Shown here: in pieces, positions 44,369 to 53,686 of the stretch | Layout of the letters: every line of letters begins with the position of its first letter | Numbering within the stretch: position 1 is the first letter of the stretch | NCBI RefSeq assembly: GCF_025639885.1 | Contig: NZ_CP106738.1 | Location: 2,542,001-2,606,000, forward strand | DNA length: 64,000 bases | From: Roseovarius pelagicus | GTDB lineage: Bacteria > Pseudomonadota > Alphaproteobacteria > Rhodobacterales > Rhodobacteraceae | Direction: 5' to 3' | Position numbers and translations under genes: made by a program | The notes under the pieces: generated by a model | Told to the model about the DNA's origin: nothing | The model's database searches: none | The model's input: only the letters and a program-made list of their open reading frames with translations

Positions 44369-45213
44369 CCGCGCCAATCGTGCGCAGCCTGTCAGAGCTG
44401 CGCGGGATGACCCAGCAATGGATCCGCGCAGGCGAGCGGATCGGCGTCGTACCCACGATGGGGGCGCTGCATGACGGGCATCTGTCGCTGGTGGCAGCGG
44501 CGGAAAAGGTCTGCGCCCGTGTCATCGTGACGATTTTCGTCAATCCAAAGCAGTTCAATAATCCGGAAGATCTGGCCAACTACCCGCGTACTGAGAACGA
44601 GGATGCACGCAAGCTGGCGCGTTTTGCCGTCGATGCGATCTATGTACCGGACGGGGATCAGATGTATCCCGATGGCTTTGCCACCACGGTGTCTGTCTCT
44701 GGCCTGACGGACGTGATGGACGGGGTACATCGCCCCGGTCATTTTGAGGGCGTCGCGACCGTGGTTGCCAAACTGTTTGCCCAGAGCTCTGCCAGCGATG
44801 CGTTTTTTGGCGAGAAGGATTTCCAGCAGCTTCAGGTGGTGCGGCGGATGGCGCGCGATCTGGATATTCCGATTACGGTGCATGGCTGTCCGACGATCCG
44901 CGAAATTGACGGTCTGGCCATGTCGTCGCGCAATCTGCTTTTGTCGGACCGGGCGCGGGTGAGAGCGCCGATCCTGTTTGAAGAGATGGAAAAGATTGCA
45001 GAAGGGGTGGCCGCTGGTGGCGACTTTTCCACACTCTATGCGGATGCGGTGAAACGACTGGAGGCCGCGGATTTCACCAAGGTGGATTACCTCGAAATGC
45101 GTGCTGCGGATGATTTGGCGTTGCTGGACGCGCCGATGCGCCCGGCGCGCCTGTTTGCGGCGGCGTGGCTGGCCGGAGTGCGATTGATCGACAACATCGC
45201 CATAGGGGAATGA
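44365..45213 (+). CDS. panC: pantothenate synthetase
   Basis: Joins pantoate and beta-alanine using ATP. 282 residues: [16 protein letters not shown] (about 28-43) with the HIGH-type site, [19 protein letters not shown] (about 62-80) and [16 protein letters not shown] (about 150-165). Starts at GTG 44365 overlapping the panB stop, so it is coupled to panB. It supplies CoA, linking to the CoA-dependent clusters in the window only indirectly. Confidence 0.96.
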   Translation: MTAPIVRSLSELRGMTQQWIRAGERIGVVPTMGALHDGHLSLVAAAEKVCARVIVTIFVNPKQFNNPEDLANYPRTENEDARKLARFAVDAIYVPDGDQMYPDGFATTVSVSGLTDVMDGVHRPGHFEGVATVVAKLFAQSSASDAFFGEKDFQQLQVVRRMARDLDIPITVHGCPTIREIDGLAMSSRNLLLSDRARVRAPILFEEMEKIAEGVAAGGDFSTLYADAVKRLEAADFTKVDYLEMRAADDLALLDAPMRPARLFAAAWLAGVRLIDNIAIGE

Positions 45214-45306
45214 CAGGGATTTTGTTTTTGTATTAATACTTCCCCCGCTGGCGGCCTGAGCCAAGGGCGGACGCCTTCGGCGAGCGTATTGGTCCAACGT
45301 TGAAGG

Positions 45307-46596
45307 TCAGGGTTCCGCGCGCAACAACAGTTCTGCCAGGCTCAATGCCATGACTTGTGCGCTTTGCATCATATCGTCGATCCCTACGTATTCATCCGGT
45401 TTATGCGCAAGGTCGAGAATACCCGGCCCGTAAGCGATACAGTTTTTCAACCGCCCGATGCGGTCGATATGTTTCTGGTCATAGGTGCCGGGACTGACCA
45501 CGTAATCGGGCGCATGGCCGAGTGTTGCCTCAATCGCGCGGGCCACGGTGGTGACGATGGGGGCATCGCGCTCGGTCATGCTGGGCAGGACGCGGTGCAG
45601 TTCGCGCAGGTCGTAGTCGAAATTCTCGCGCGCATCACCGACGCGTTTCAGGACGGCGCGAAATTCTGCCTCGACGTCGTCTATGTCCTCTTCGATCAGA
45701 AAACGCCGATCAATCACCATGCGGCAGCGGTCAGGAACGCATGGGCTTGGCAAACCGGTATAGGCTGCGTCCTGTTCCGGCTCGCCGCCATGGATCGAAT
45801 TTATGTTGAGCGTGGATTGACGTGCGCCATCGGGGACGACGGGCATATCGGTGCGCCGCGCGGCCAAGGCCGGGAACAGCCTGTGCTCCATCTCGGCCAC
45901 CACTGCGCCCATGTGACGTACTGCACAATCGCCGAGAAAGGGCATGGAGCCGTGCGCAATCTCGCCCTTGGTTTCCAGTTCGGCCCACCACACACCGCGA
46001 TGGCCCAGACATATCCGATCCTTGTTCAGCGGTTCGGGGATGATGACGTGCTGCACGCGGGCTGGGTCGAAATAGCCGCGCTCTGCCAAGTAGGCGACGC
46101 CACCAAAGCCCCCCGATTCCTCGTCTGCGGTGCCGCTGATCTCGATCGCGCCGGCATAATCCGGACAAGTTTCGATGAAAGCCTCGGCAGCGATGATAGA
46201 TGCGGCCAGCCCGCCCTTCATGTCGCAAGCGCCGCGCCCGTAAATCTTGCCATCCTTGACCTCTCCGCCGAAAGGATCGGTGGTCCAGCCGTGGCCAATC
46301 TCGACCACGTCGATATGGCTGTTGAAATGCACGCAATCGCCGGGGCGGGTGCCTTCGCGTCGCGCGACGATGTTCCAGCGTGGATATTGGTCGCTGTCGC
46401 CGGGTGCGCCTATTGCGCGGATCAGTTCCGTCTCGAATCCCGCATGCAGCAGGCGGCGGTCCAGATATTCGCAAATCTGACGGTAATCCGCGCCCGGCGG
46501 ATTTAGCGTGGGGATGCGGATCAGGTCCTGCGTCAGCGCGATCAGGTCGTTACGTCGTGCCGAAATGGCTGCTATTAGCTGGTCCTGAGCGATCAT
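45307..46596 (-). CDS. M20-family metallopeptidase (acetylornithine deacetylase / DapE-like)
   Basis: 429 residues. The N-terminus MIAQDQLIAAISARR leads into a zinc-binding domain: HFNSHIDVVEIG (about 93-104, metal His/Asp), YGRGACDMKGGLA (about 121-133) and GTADEESGGFGG (about 154-165, catalytic Glu region). The dimerisation domain lies between. Similar proteins are acetylornithine or succinyl-diaminopimelate deacylases; the substrate is not clear, and a DapE proper is at the right edge. ATG 46596 follows AGGGGTG. It is downstream of serA on the same strand. Confidence 0.88.
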   Translation of the reverse strand: MIAQDQLIAAISARRNDLIALTQDLIRIPTLNPPGADYRQICEYLDRRLLHAGFETELIRAIGAPGDSDQYPRWNIVARREGTRPGDCVHFNSHIDVVEIGHGWTTDPFGGEVKDGKIYGRGACDMKGGLAASIIAAEAFIETCPDYAGAIEISGTADEESGGFGGVAYLAERGYFDPARVQHVIIPEPLNKDRICLGHRGVWWAELETKGEIAHGSMPFLGDCAVRHMGAVVAEMEHRLFPALAARRTDMPVVPDGARQSTLNINSIHGGEPEQDAAYTGLPSPCVPDRCRMVIDRRFLIEEDIDDVEAEFRAVLKRVGDARENFDYDLRELHRVLPSMTERDAPIVTTVARAIEATLGHAPDYVVSPGTYDQKHIDRIGRLKNCIAYGPGILDLAHKPDEYVGIDDMMQSAQVMALSLAELLLRAEP

Positions 46597-46652
46597 TCTG
46601 CACCCCTTTGGATCGATTATGGGGTGCGGGGGCAGAGCGGGCAAGGCCGGAA

Positions 46653-46684
46653 GCCTGCGGTCACACATTGGTGCGACCGCAGGC
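46653..46684 (-). terminator. hairpin downstream of serA
   Basis: GCCTGCGGTC (46653-46662) and GACCGCAGGC (46675-46684) form a perfect 10-bp stem about ten bases beyond the serA stop. No long T-run follows on the minus strand, but the stem is strong and its position is right for serA termination. Confidence 0.7.
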
Positions 46685-46693
46685 GTTGATACG

Positions 46694-48289
46694 TTAACCG
46701 ACGTTGAACTGTAGCGGTTTGATCTGCTGGAACAGGCCGGTATCACGCAGCTTGGAAGTCAGCTCTTGTGGTACAGGCGCATCGACATAGAGCAACGCAA
46801 TCGCCTCTCCGCCCGGTTCGGTGCGGCCCAGCGTAAAGTTGGCGATGTTCACGCCGCTGCCTGCCATGGTCTGCCCCAGCGCGCCGATGATGCCGGGCTC
46901 GTCGCGGTTGGTGGTATACAGCATATGTTCGCCGATTTCCGCATCGATATTGATGCCCTTGATCTGAATGAAGCGCGGCTTGCCATCCGAGAACACCGTG
47001 CCGCCGATGGACCGTTCGCGCTGATCTGTCACCACGGTCAGCTTGACGTAACCCTCGAATACGCCCGATTTATCCTGCTTGGTCGTGCTGATCTGGACGC
47101 CGCGTTCCTTGGCGATTACAGGCGCGCTGACAAGATTCACCTCGGGGTTTGCGGATTTCAGGATACCTGCCACGGCGGCGCAGGTCAGCGCGGGCAGATT
47201 CATTTCGGACACCACGCCGTCATAGAGGATGTTGATCGCCTTGATCGGCTCATCGGTCATCTGGCCGATGAACGCACCGAGGTGGTCGGCCAGCTTGATC
47301 CACGGGCCCATCACCTTGGCCTCTTCGGCGGTCACGGACGGCATGTTGAGCGCGTTGGTCACCGCACCGGTCAGCAGGTAGTCCGACATCTGTTCGGCCA
47401 CTTGCAATGCGACGTTTTCCTGCGCCTCGGATGTGGCGGCACCTAGATGCGGTGTGCAGACGACGTTCGGAAGACCGAACAACGGGTTGCTGGTCGCGGG
47501 CTCCTCGGCAAAGACGTCAAAGGCGGCCCCGGCGACATGGCCCGATTTCAGCAATTCCGCCAATGCGGTCTCGTCCACTAGGCCGCCGCGGGCGCAGTTG
47601 ATGACTCGCACGCCCTTCTTGGTCTTGGCGAGGTTTTCGGCACTCAGAATATTGCGTGTCTGGTCAGTCAGCGGCACGTGCAGCGTGATGAAATCCGCGC
47701 GTGTCAGCAGCGCTTCCAGCTCGACCTTTTCCACGCCCATCTTGTCGGCTTTGGCTTGGCTCAGGAAGGGGTCGTAGGCGACCACTTTCATCTTGAGACC
47801 GCGTGCGCGGTCGCAGACGATGCCGCCGATATTGCCCGCTCCGATGACGCCCAGTGTCTTGTTGGTCAGCTCGACGCCCATGAATTTGGACTTTTCCCAT
47901 TTTCCAGCATGGGTTGATGCGCTGGCCTCGGGGATCTGACGCGCAACGGCGAACATCATGGCGATGGCGTGCTCGGCGGTGGTGATCATGTTGCCAAAGG
48001 GCGTATTCATCACGATCACACCCTTTTTCGAGGCGGCGATTTTGTCAATGTTATCAGTGCCGATCCCTGCGCGAGCGATAACTTTGAGGTTGTCTGCAGC
48101 AGCGAGGATTTTCTCGGTCACCTTGGTGGCGGACCGGATGGCGAGGCCGTCATACTGGCCGATCACTTCTGCCAGTTTGTCCTTATCCTTGCCTAGGTCG
48201 GGCTGGAAATCCACGTCGATGCCGCGGTCGCGGAAAATCTGCACGGCGGTTTCGGAGAGCTTGTCGGAGACGAGTACTTTGGGTGCCAT
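46694..48289 (-). CDS. serA: D-3-phosphoglycerate dehydrogenase
   Basis: First step of serine synthesis. 531 residues: N-terminal substrate domain, NAD-binding domain (TLGVIGAGNIGGIVCDRA, about 142-159; NCARGGLVDETAL, about 225-237), an ASB domain and a C-terminal ACT domain (VNIANFTLGRTEPGGEAIAL region) that in some SerA enzymes binds serine. ATG 48289 follows GGAGC and is preferred to 48301. An 11-bp tandem repeat lies just upstream and may be an operator. Same strand as serC, 110 bases downstream of it. Confidence 0.96.
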   Translation of the reverse strand: MAPKVLVSDKLSETAVQIFRDRGIDVDFQPDLGKDKDKLAEVIGQYDGLAIRSATKVTEKILAAADNLKVIARAGIGTDNIDKIAASKKGVIVMNTPFGNMITTAEHAIAMMFAVARQIPEASASTHAGKWEKSKFMGVELTNKTLGVIGAGNIGGIVCDRARGLKMKVVAYDPFLSQAKADKMGVEKVELEALLTRADFITLHVPLTDQTRNILSAENLAKTKKGVRVINCARGGLVDETALAELLKSGHVAGAAFDVFAEEPATSNPLFGLPNVVCTPHLGAATSEAQENVALQVAEQMSDYLLTGAVTNALNMPSVTAEEAKVMGPWIKLADHLGAFIGQMTDEPIKAINILYDGVVSEMNLPALTCAAVAGILKSANPEVNLVSAPVIAKERGVQISTTKQDKSGVFEGYVKLTVVTDQRERSIGGTVFSDGKPRFIQIKGINIDAEIGEHMLYTTNRDEPGIIGALGQTMAGSGVNIANFTLGRTEPGGEAIALLYVDAPVPQELTSKLRDTGLFQQIKPLQFNVG

Positions 48290-48309
48290 TTTGGGCTCCA
48301 ATTCTGATG

Positions 48310-48353
48310 TCGGTATTACGTCGGTATTTGATCGGTATCGCGTCGGTGCGTGG
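48310..48353. repeat. four 11-bp tandem repeats upstream of serA
   Basis: Units at 48310-48320, 48321-48331, 48332-48342 and 48343-48353 share TCGGTAT or TCGGTG followed by four variable bases; the first three begin TCGGTAT. The period of exactly 11 is about one helical turn. It sits 21-64 bases upstream of the serA ATG. A GC-rich palindromic stretch with AGCCCGGGCT follows at about 48366-48377. It may be a regulator-binding array or a slippage-prone repeat. Confidence 0.6.
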
Positions 48354-48398
48354 CGTGCCGGGCTGAAGCCCGGGCTACCAGCCGCCCTAGGCCGAGCG

Positions 48399-49571
48399 TT
48401 AGCCCGGCACGTCTGCGATTTCGGATTGGTATGCCCAGTCGATCCACGGCATCAGCGCCGCCAGATCGGAGGTCTCCACCGTGCCGCCACACCAGATGCG
48501 CAGGCCCGCAGGGGCATCGCGATAGGCACCGATATCGAGCGCAACACCTTCAGCTTCCAACCGTTTGGCAATCGCCTTGGCGAAGCTGGCGCCATCGGTG
48601 ATGCGCGGGTTGGTGAACCTGACACAGACAGACGTGTTCGATCGTGTGGCCGGATCATCGGCGAGGTTGCCGATCCAGTCGCGGGCATCACAGAAATCAT
48701 GGATCACCTGCGCGTTGGCATCGGCGCGGGCGATCAGGCCCGACAGCCCACCGACCGAGCGCGCCCAGTCGAGCGCCAGCAGATAATCCTCGACCGCCAG
48801 CATCGACGGGGTGTTGATGGTCGCACCCTCAAAGATTCCCTCGATCAGTTTGCCGCCTTTGGTCAGGCGGAAAATCTTGGGCAGGGGCCATGCGGGTGTG
48901 TAGCTCTCCAGCCGTTCAACGGCGCGGGGGCTGAGAACGATCATGCCGTGCGCGGCTTCGCCACCCAGCACCTTTTGCCAGCTGAAGGTGGTTACATCCA
49001 GCTTGTCCCACGGCAATTCCTGCGCGAAGGCGGCTGATGTGGCATCGCAGATGGTCAGCCCGTCGCGGTCTGCCTTGATCCAATCGCCATTTGGGACGCG
49101 GACGCCCGATGTGGTCCCGTTCCATGTAAAGACGACGTCATTATCCGTATCGACCGTGGTCAGGTCGACAATCTGGCCGTAGTCAGCGGTTTTGATCTCG
49201 GCGTCGAGTTTCAGCTGTTTCACGACATCTGTGACCCAGCCCGCGCCAAAGCTCTCCCAAGCCAGCATTTCAACCTTGCGTGCGCCGAGCAGGTTCCACA
49301 GCGCCATTTCGACCGCGCCCGTGTCCGAGGCGGGCACGATCCCGATGCGGTAGTCGGCGGGGATGCCCAGCACCTCGCGGGTGCCCTCGATGGCGGCTTT
49401 CAGCCGCGCTTTGCCAACTGCGGCGCGGTGGCTGCGGCCCAGCGGGGCATCGGCCAGCTTGGCGACATCGAATGTGGGGGGTTTGGCACAGGGGCCAGAG
49501 GAGAAACGCGGGTTCGCCGGAGTGACGACAGGTTTAATGACCGGCCGCGTGCCGGGGTCTTGTATAGCCAT
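48399..49571 (-). CDS. serC: phosphoserine aminotransferase
   Basis: Second step of serine synthesis. 390 residues of the alphaproteobacterial class. Seen: [13 protein letters not shown] near the N-terminus, [20 protein letters not shown] (about 80-99), [29 protein letters not shown] (positions about 172-200) which holds the PLP Lys in [12 protein letters not shown] 49571 follows GGAAGG. Divergent from serB and followed by serA on the same strand. Confidence 0.95.
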   Translation of the reverse strand: MAIQDPGTRPVIKPVVTPANPRFSSGPCAKPPTFDVAKLADAPLGRSHRAAVGKARLKAAIEGTREVLGIPADYRIGIVPASDTGAVEMALWNLLGARKVEMLAWESFGAGWVTDVVKQLKLDAEIKTADYGQIVDLTTVDTDNDVVFTWNGTTSGVRVPNGDWIKADRDGLTICDATSAAFAQELPWDKLDVTTFSWQKVLGGEAAHGMIVLSPRAVERLESYTPAWPLPKIFRLTKGGKLIEGIFEGATINTPSMLAVEDYLLALDWARSVGGLSGLIARADANAQVIHDFCDARDWIGNLADDPATRSNTSVCVRFTNPRITDGASFAKAIAKRLEAEGVALDIGAYRDAPAGLRIWCGGTVETSDLAALMPWIDWAYQSEIADVPG

Positions 49572-49729
49572 TGATGCTATCCTTCCAGATAAGCGCCCTT
49601 CGTTGGGGAAGGGTGTCCCACTTGCCGGGATACGGTCTGGTCTGGTCTTTCGCAAGCGCAGAAATGACGCTATAGCGCCGCTTGAGAAGATAAATGCGAC
49701 CTCAACGACTACGATCGGAAACTCTTGCC

Positions 49730-50602
49730 ATGCTTATCGCCACCCTGATCGCGCCGCCGGGTGCGCTTGACCCGGCTCTGGTTGAAAACCTGCGTAACGC
49801 GTGGGGTGGGGGCGACGTGCAATGGCTGAACCCGGATGAAGCGGCAGAGTTTGCGCTGGCAGAGATGCCGGGGAATCGCTGGGATGTCTGGGACGATTTG
49901 CAGAAACTGCGCGTCGATCTGGTGGTGCAGCCTGCGCAGGGCCGACGTAAATCCATGCTGCTGGCCGATATGGACAGCACGATGATCGAGCAAGAGTGCA
50001 TTGACGAGTTGGCCGACGAGGCCGGTGTCGGAGAGCGCGTCAAGGAGATCACCGCGCGGGCGATGAATGGCGAGATTGATTTCGAAGGTGCGTTGATCGA
50101 ACGTGTCGGCCTGTTGCGCGACCTGCCGGAGCAGATCATCGCAAAGGTTTTGGCGGAGCGGATTACGTTCATGCCGGGGGGCAAAACGCTGGTTGCGACG
50201 ATGCGGGCGCAGGGTGGTCATGCCGCGCTGGTGTCGGGTGGGTTCACCGCCTTTACCGCGCTTGTCGCGGATGCGCTGGCATTTGATGAGCATCGCGCCA
50301 ACGGGTTGTTGATCGAAAAAGGGGTTCTGACGGGTGACGTGGCGCGGCCTATTCTGGGGCGACAGGCCAAGATCGAGGCGCTGGAGGAAATCACCGCGCG
50401 GCTGGGTCTGACGGCGGCGGATGTGATCGCCGTGGGGGATGGTGCCAATGATCTGGGGATGCTGGGCCGGGCGGGCACGGGTGTCGCGCTGCATGCCAAA
50501 CCGAGCGTCGCCGCCGAATGTGATGTGCGGATCAATCATGGCGATCTGACTGCATTGCTCTATTTGCAGGGATATGCGCGGACAGAGTTCGCGGCGGGTT
50601 AA
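49730..50602 (+). CDS. serB: phosphoserine phosphatase
   Basis: Last step of serine synthesis. 290 residues: a small N-terminal domain and a HAD phosphatase domain with the nucleophile motif [17 protein letters not shown] (80-96), [12 protein letters not shown] (about 174-185) and the metal site [11 protein letters not shown] (about 240-250). ATG 49730 is preferred over 49694. Divergent from serC, so all serine genes lie together. Confidence 0.96.
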   Translation: MLIATLIAPPGALDPALVENLRNAWGGGDVQWLNPDEAAEFALAEMPGNRWDVWDDLQKLRVDLVVQPAQGRRKSMLLADMDSTMIEQECIDELADEAGVGERVKEITARAMNGEIDFEGALIERVGLLRDLPEQIIAKVLAERITFMPGGKTLVATMRAQGGHAALVSGGFTAFTALVADALAFDEHRANGLLIEKGVLTGDVARPILGRQAKIEALEEITARLGLTAADVIAVGDGANDLGMLGRAGTGVALHAKPSVAAECDVRINHGDLTALLYLQGYARTEFAAG

Positions 50603-50820
50603 CTATGTGCCGCTGTTGGGCGAGTAGATTAACGCCCGCATCCAGTGGTGGATATGTTAAGTATTGAGCATGGTCGATCTTGCTCAGGTCTATGCTGATT
50701 TGTCCGGTGCGACCTGCCCGGTGTGGTCGAGGTCATGGCCCGGCAGGCCGATGGTACGGCCGGAGCGATGTCGGACCGTTCAAGACCCTTCGCAACCCCG
50801 AAAAGAAAAGGACCCTGATC

Positions 50821-51135
50821 ATGCCCAATTACCTGTTTATCTATCACGGCGGCGGCAAGCCGGAAACCGAGGAAGAAGGCAATGCCATGATGGCCCAATG
50901 GATGGCCTGGTTCGGTGATATGGGGGCGGCTGTGGTTGAAAGTGGTGCGCCTGTGGGCCTGTCCAAGACCGTCAGCGCCAGTGGTGTGGCGGATGATGGC
51001 GGTGCCAATCCGACCTCGGGCTATAGCGTGGTCAATGCTGCTGATATCGACGCGGCGTGCGCGATGGCCAAAGGGTGCCCGATGGTCGGCGACGGGTCGG
51101 GCAGCGTCGAAGTGGCCGAGATCATAGAAATGTAG
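50821..51135 (+). CDS. YCII-related domain protein
   Basis: 104 residues. It has the YCII pattern: MPNYLFIYHGGGKPETEEEG followed by MAQWMAWFGDMGAAVVESGA and ending SGSVEVAEIIEM. Members are dimeric alpha+beta proteins of unclear enzymatic role. ATG 50821 with GGAC-type spacing; upstream in-frame residues are unlike the family. The 218-base gap after serB shows no further gene. Confidence 0.88.
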   Translation: MPNYLFIYHGGGKPETEEEGNAMMAQWMAWFGDMGAAVVESGAPVGLSKTVSASGVADDGGANPTSGYSVVNAADIDAACAMAKGCPMVGDGSGSVEVAEIIEM

Positions 51136-51139
51136 CGGT

Positions 51140-51161
51140 GGCCCCGCGCGGTTGCGGGGCC
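51140..51161. terminator. hairpin between the YCII and ribH2 genes
   Basis: GGCCCCGC at 51140-51147 pairs with GCGGGGCC at 51154-51161 around GCGGTT. It lies between convergent genes that end at 51135 and 51184, so it likely stops both transcripts. Confidence 0.7.
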
Positions 51162-51183
51162 GACTGCTGTGGTGTGGTTGTGG

Positions 51184-51618
51184 CTAGGCTGCCAGTGCCG
51201 CGCGGGTGTGCCCGATCATCTGTGCGGCGTGGGCGGCCTCTCGTCCTTTTTCCACGAAATGCGCGGCAAAGATGGCGTCGTGATGCGGCCCCTCTTGGTA
51301 TTGGTGCGGAGTCAGGGATACCGACAGCACCGGAATGCCACTGTCGAGGCCTGCGCGCATCAGGCCATCAACCACGGCCTGCGCGACAAATTCGTGCCGA
51401 TAGATACCGCCATCGACGACGAACGCGGCGCAGACCACCGCGCCATAGCGGCCCGTCATCGCCAGATCGCGCGCCAGTAGCGGCATCTCGAACGCGCCGG
51501 GCACGTCGTAGACGTCGATCTGATCTGGCGGGATAATTTCGGAAAATCCGTCCAGCGCGCGGGTCACGATCTTGGTGTGCCAGTTCGCTTTGACAAAGGC
51601 GTATCGGGTGTGTGTCAT
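51184..51618 (-). CDS. ribH: 6,7-dimethyl-8-ribityllumazine synthase, RibH2 type
   Basis: Joins 5-amino-6-ribitylaminouracil and 3,4-dihydroxybutanone phosphate in riboflavin synthesis. 144 residues. NWHTKIVTRAL near the N-terminus, YDVPGAFEMPLLARDL (about 42-57) and FVVDGGIYRHEFVAQAVVDG (about 72-91) fit the type II enzyme known from Brucella. ATG 51618 follows AGGAG. An FMN riboswitch upstream makes expression fall when FMN is plentiful. No other rib gene is in the window. Confidence 0.95.
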   Translation of the reverse strand: MTHTRYAFVKANWHTKIVTRALDGFSEIIPPDQIDVYDVPGAFEMPLLARDLAMTGRYGAVVCAAFVVDGGIYRHEFVAQAVVDGLMRAGLDSGIPVLSVSLTPHQYQEGPHHDAIFAAHFVEKGREAAHAAQMIGHTRAALAA

Positions 51619-51674
51619 CTTGGGCTCCTTTCGCATATCGACACGTTCACCGCAGGCGAAGGACGACAGGCGTG

Positions 51675-51692
51675 GCGGTGCACGCGCACCGC
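51675..51692 (-). promoter_or_regulatory. hairpin between the riboswitch and ribH
   Basis: GCGGTGC (51675-51681) and GCACCGC (51686-51692) make a perfect 7-bp stem with a 4-base loop, in the leader 57-74 bases before the ribH start. With the riboswitch upstream, it could be the switching hairpin that stops transcription or hides the ribosome site. No T-run follows, so a translational effect is more likely. Confidence 0.5.
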
Positions 51693-51703
51693 TGGAACCT
51701 GAC

Positions 51704-51847
51704 GTTCTCTCTCATCCGGACTATGACCGTCGGCTCTGGAATCACACCAGATCTGCTGACACCTCGGCATAGGCCGAAGCCGCTCGCGGGCTTGAGGCAT
51801 ATCTGGCCCCTTACCGCCGGTGGGGAGTTTCACCCCGCCCTGAGAAC
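51704..51847 (-). ncRNA. FMN riboswitch (RFN element)
   Basis: Read on the minus strand, the element has the conserved RFN blocks: AGGGCGGGGTGAAA, CTCCCCACCGGCGGTAA, AAGCCCGCGAGC, GATCTGGTGTGATTCCAG, AGCCGACGGTCATAGTCCGG and ATGAGAGAG. The closing P1 stem pairs GTTCTC with GAGAAC at the two ends (51842-51847 and 51704-51709). It lies about 85 bases upstream of ribH. FMN binding would lower ribH expression. Confidence 0.95.
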
Positions 51848-51923
51848 AGGCGGAACATTGGCGCGGTTTTTCGTGCGCGGCAAGAGCGAAAATTGCCCTG
51901 CGATGGCGGCACCCTGCGCAGTG

Positions 51924-52919
51924 CTATAAAAACGTCGCCGACGGTCGGATGACGCCAGTCACGGTTCCGCGTGCGTTGGATATCGGCGTGTTCATGTATT
52001 TCTGTGCTGTCGGATGATCTGCGTCCAGTACCCCCAAACGTACCAGCAACGCGGCAATCGCGCATTGAGACCCGCGCGTGGTACCGTCCGCAATCTTCAG
52101 CGCGATGCCAAGCCCGCGCTGCGGAAGGATCGCGATGTAGAACGCTTCGGCACCGGTTTTTAGGGCGACCGGTTCCTTGCAGGCGCGCATCAGTTCGGTG
52201 CAGGCGCGGCCTTCGCCTGCGACCAGTTCGGGGTGGCGCACCATCGCCTGCCACAGTTGAACGGCGGCGGTCTGACGGGCATCCGCGCCGTCACGGGCAT
52301 TGGCAAAGAACGCCATCGCGCGGGCCATGCCGTGCAAGGTGGTGATGTGGTTGGGGGCAGAACAGCCGTCGATGCCGTAGCCGGGGCTGGTGATACCTGT
52401 GACCTCTTCATAGGCGGCGAGGCAGGCGCGCTGCACGGGGTGGTCGATGTCGATGTATTCGGGCCCCGCGCCGAGATGCTTGGTCAATGTCAGAAACCCC
52501 GCATGTTTCCCAGAACAGTTGTTGTGCATCTGGCAGGGCGTCGTGCCCGCGCAGAGCATCGCGTCATGGGTTTGCGGATCATAGGGCAGATGCCCGCCGC
52601 ATCGCAGGTCGTCATCGCCAAGGCCGAGATCCGTTAGCCACCGATTAACGCGGTCGGTATGAATGGCCGCGCCGCTATGCGAGGCACAAGCCAGCGCCAG
52701 ATGCTCGGCGCCGAGGCGATATGCTGCCGCAGCGCCGCTCTCGATAAGGGGCAATGCTTGCAACATCTTGCACGAACTGCGCGGTAGAACCTGTGCATCG
52801 GGATCCCCCCAAGCCTGTACGATCTCACCTCCGGGGCCGCAGATGACCGCCTGCCCGAAGTGGATGCTTTCGGCCAAAGCACCGCGCCAAATTTCTACCA
52901 TCGGAATCGGTTGCGACAT
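51924..52919 (-). CDS. L-asparaginase of the rhizobial (thermolabile) type
   Basis: 331 residues of the Asparaginase_II family (PF06089), as in Rhizobium etli. The Ser48-Lys51 motif RSSCKMLQ, matched in this family to catalysis, and NNCSGKHAGF (about 133-142) with a Cys and Lys are both present. It hydrolyses asparagine to aspartate and ammonia. The start ATG 52919 follows AAGGA. Divergent from the IalB-like gene; it ends about 77 bases before the riboswitch for ribH. Confidence 0.9.
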   Translation of the reverse strand: MSQPIPMVEIWRGALAESIHFGQAVICGPGGEIVQAWGDPDAQVLPRSSCKMLQALPLIESGAAAAYRLGAEHLALACASHSGAAIHTDRVNRWLTDLGLGDDDLRCGGHLPYDPQTHDAMLCAGTTPCQMHNNCSGKHAGFLTLTKHLGAGPEYIDIDHPVQRACLAAYEEVTGITSPGYGIDGCSAPNHITTLHGMARAMAFFANARDGADARQTAAVQLWQAMVRHPELVAGEGRACTELMRACKEPVALKTGAEAFYIAILPQRGLGIALKIADGTTRGSQCAIAALLVRLGVLDADHPTAQKYMNTPISNARGTVTGVIRPSATFL

Positions 52920-53098
52920 TTTTTCCTTCCCGGCGGGGCGTATGTGCGACTTTCCGCCAATTCATTCTTTCGTTTCTGGTCTGTTTCGCGCTATTGTTGC
53001 AATGTCGAGAAGAATAGACCGGTGCCAGTAAAAACCCGTATCAACCGGGACGCAACCGGTCCGAATTGAGGCTTAAGGACAGCTTGGAGGCTGGACAT

Positions 53099-53626
53099 AT
53101 GGTATCACTTTCTACGCGCGGTGTGCTTGCGTTGGGATTTTCCGTTATTGCGGGTAGCGCCTTGGCGCAGGACGAAAGCAGCAATCAGGTTGCTGCAAAC
53201 ACGGCATGGAGCGTATTTGTCGATGCGGACCCCAAGGAATGCTGGGCCGTTTCCGCACCGACCGAGACGGTCAACACACGCGGCGGACGCGTGGTCGCAG
53301 TGCGTCGCGGCGAAATCCTGTTTATGACGTTCTTCCGTCCCGCAGCGGGTGTGGCGGGGCAGGTGGCCTTTACCGGCGGCTATCCGTTTGCGCCGGGATC
53401 GACCGTCGACGTCAGCATCAGCGGTGACGAATTCGAGCTCTTTACCGAAGGTGAATGGGCGTGGCCTGCCAGCGCGGAAGACGATGCCAAGATCATCGCG
53501 GCGATGAAGCGCGGTGCGGATGCATCCCTGACAGCGCGTTCGTCGCGCGGAACGCAGACCAAAGACACGTTTTCGCTACTGGGCTACACGGCGGCGATGG
53601 AAGAGGCGCAAAAACGCTGCAAATAA
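53099..53626 (+). CDS. invasion-associated locus B (IalB)-like exported protein
   Basis: 175 residues. A signal peptide (MVSLSTRGVLALGFSVIAGS, ending near LAQ) precedes a periplasmic domain: NTAWSVFVDADPKECWAVSA, RRGEILFMTFFRPAAG, SGDEFELFTEGEWAWPA and a terminal Cys in QKRCK, typical of IalB family proteins. The Cys pair (ECW and RCK) may form a disulfide. The family is abundant in alphaproteobacteria and its function outside Bartonella is unknown. ATG 53099 follows GGAGG. Near rlmN in some relatives. Confidence 0.82.
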   Translation: MVSLSTRGVLALGFSVIAGSALAQDESSNQVAANTAWSVFVDADPKECWAVSAPTETVNTRGGRVVAVRRGEILFMTFFRPAAGVAGQVAFTGGYPFAPGSTVDVSISGDEFELFTEGEWAWPASAEDDAKIIAAMKRGADASLTARSSRGTQTKDTFSLLGYTAAMEEAQKRCK

Positions 53627-53653
53627 TCCCGGTGACGGATATTTGTACGCTTC

Positions 53654-53678
53654 AGGCCCGGACAGATGTTCCGGGCCT
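53654..53678. terminator. bidirectional hairpin between the IalB-like and dehydrogenase genes
   Basis: AGGCCCGGA at 53654-53662 pairs with TCCGGGCCT at 53670-53678 around a 7-base loop, followed by TT. It separates genes that converge (stops at 53626 and 53687), so it serves both. Confidence 0.75.
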
Positions 53679-53686
53679 TTGCATGT

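Noticed and set aside
45355..46506. 383-residue plus-strand frame opposite the M20 gene
   Set aside because: The minus strand carries all M20 motifs; this frame has none.
47958..49037. 359-residue plus-strand frame opposite serA and serC
   Set aside because: Antisense to two well-identified genes; no motifs.
50603..50820. A riboswitch before the YCII-like gene
   Set aside because: The GC-rich leader has short inverted segments but does not match any element I know.
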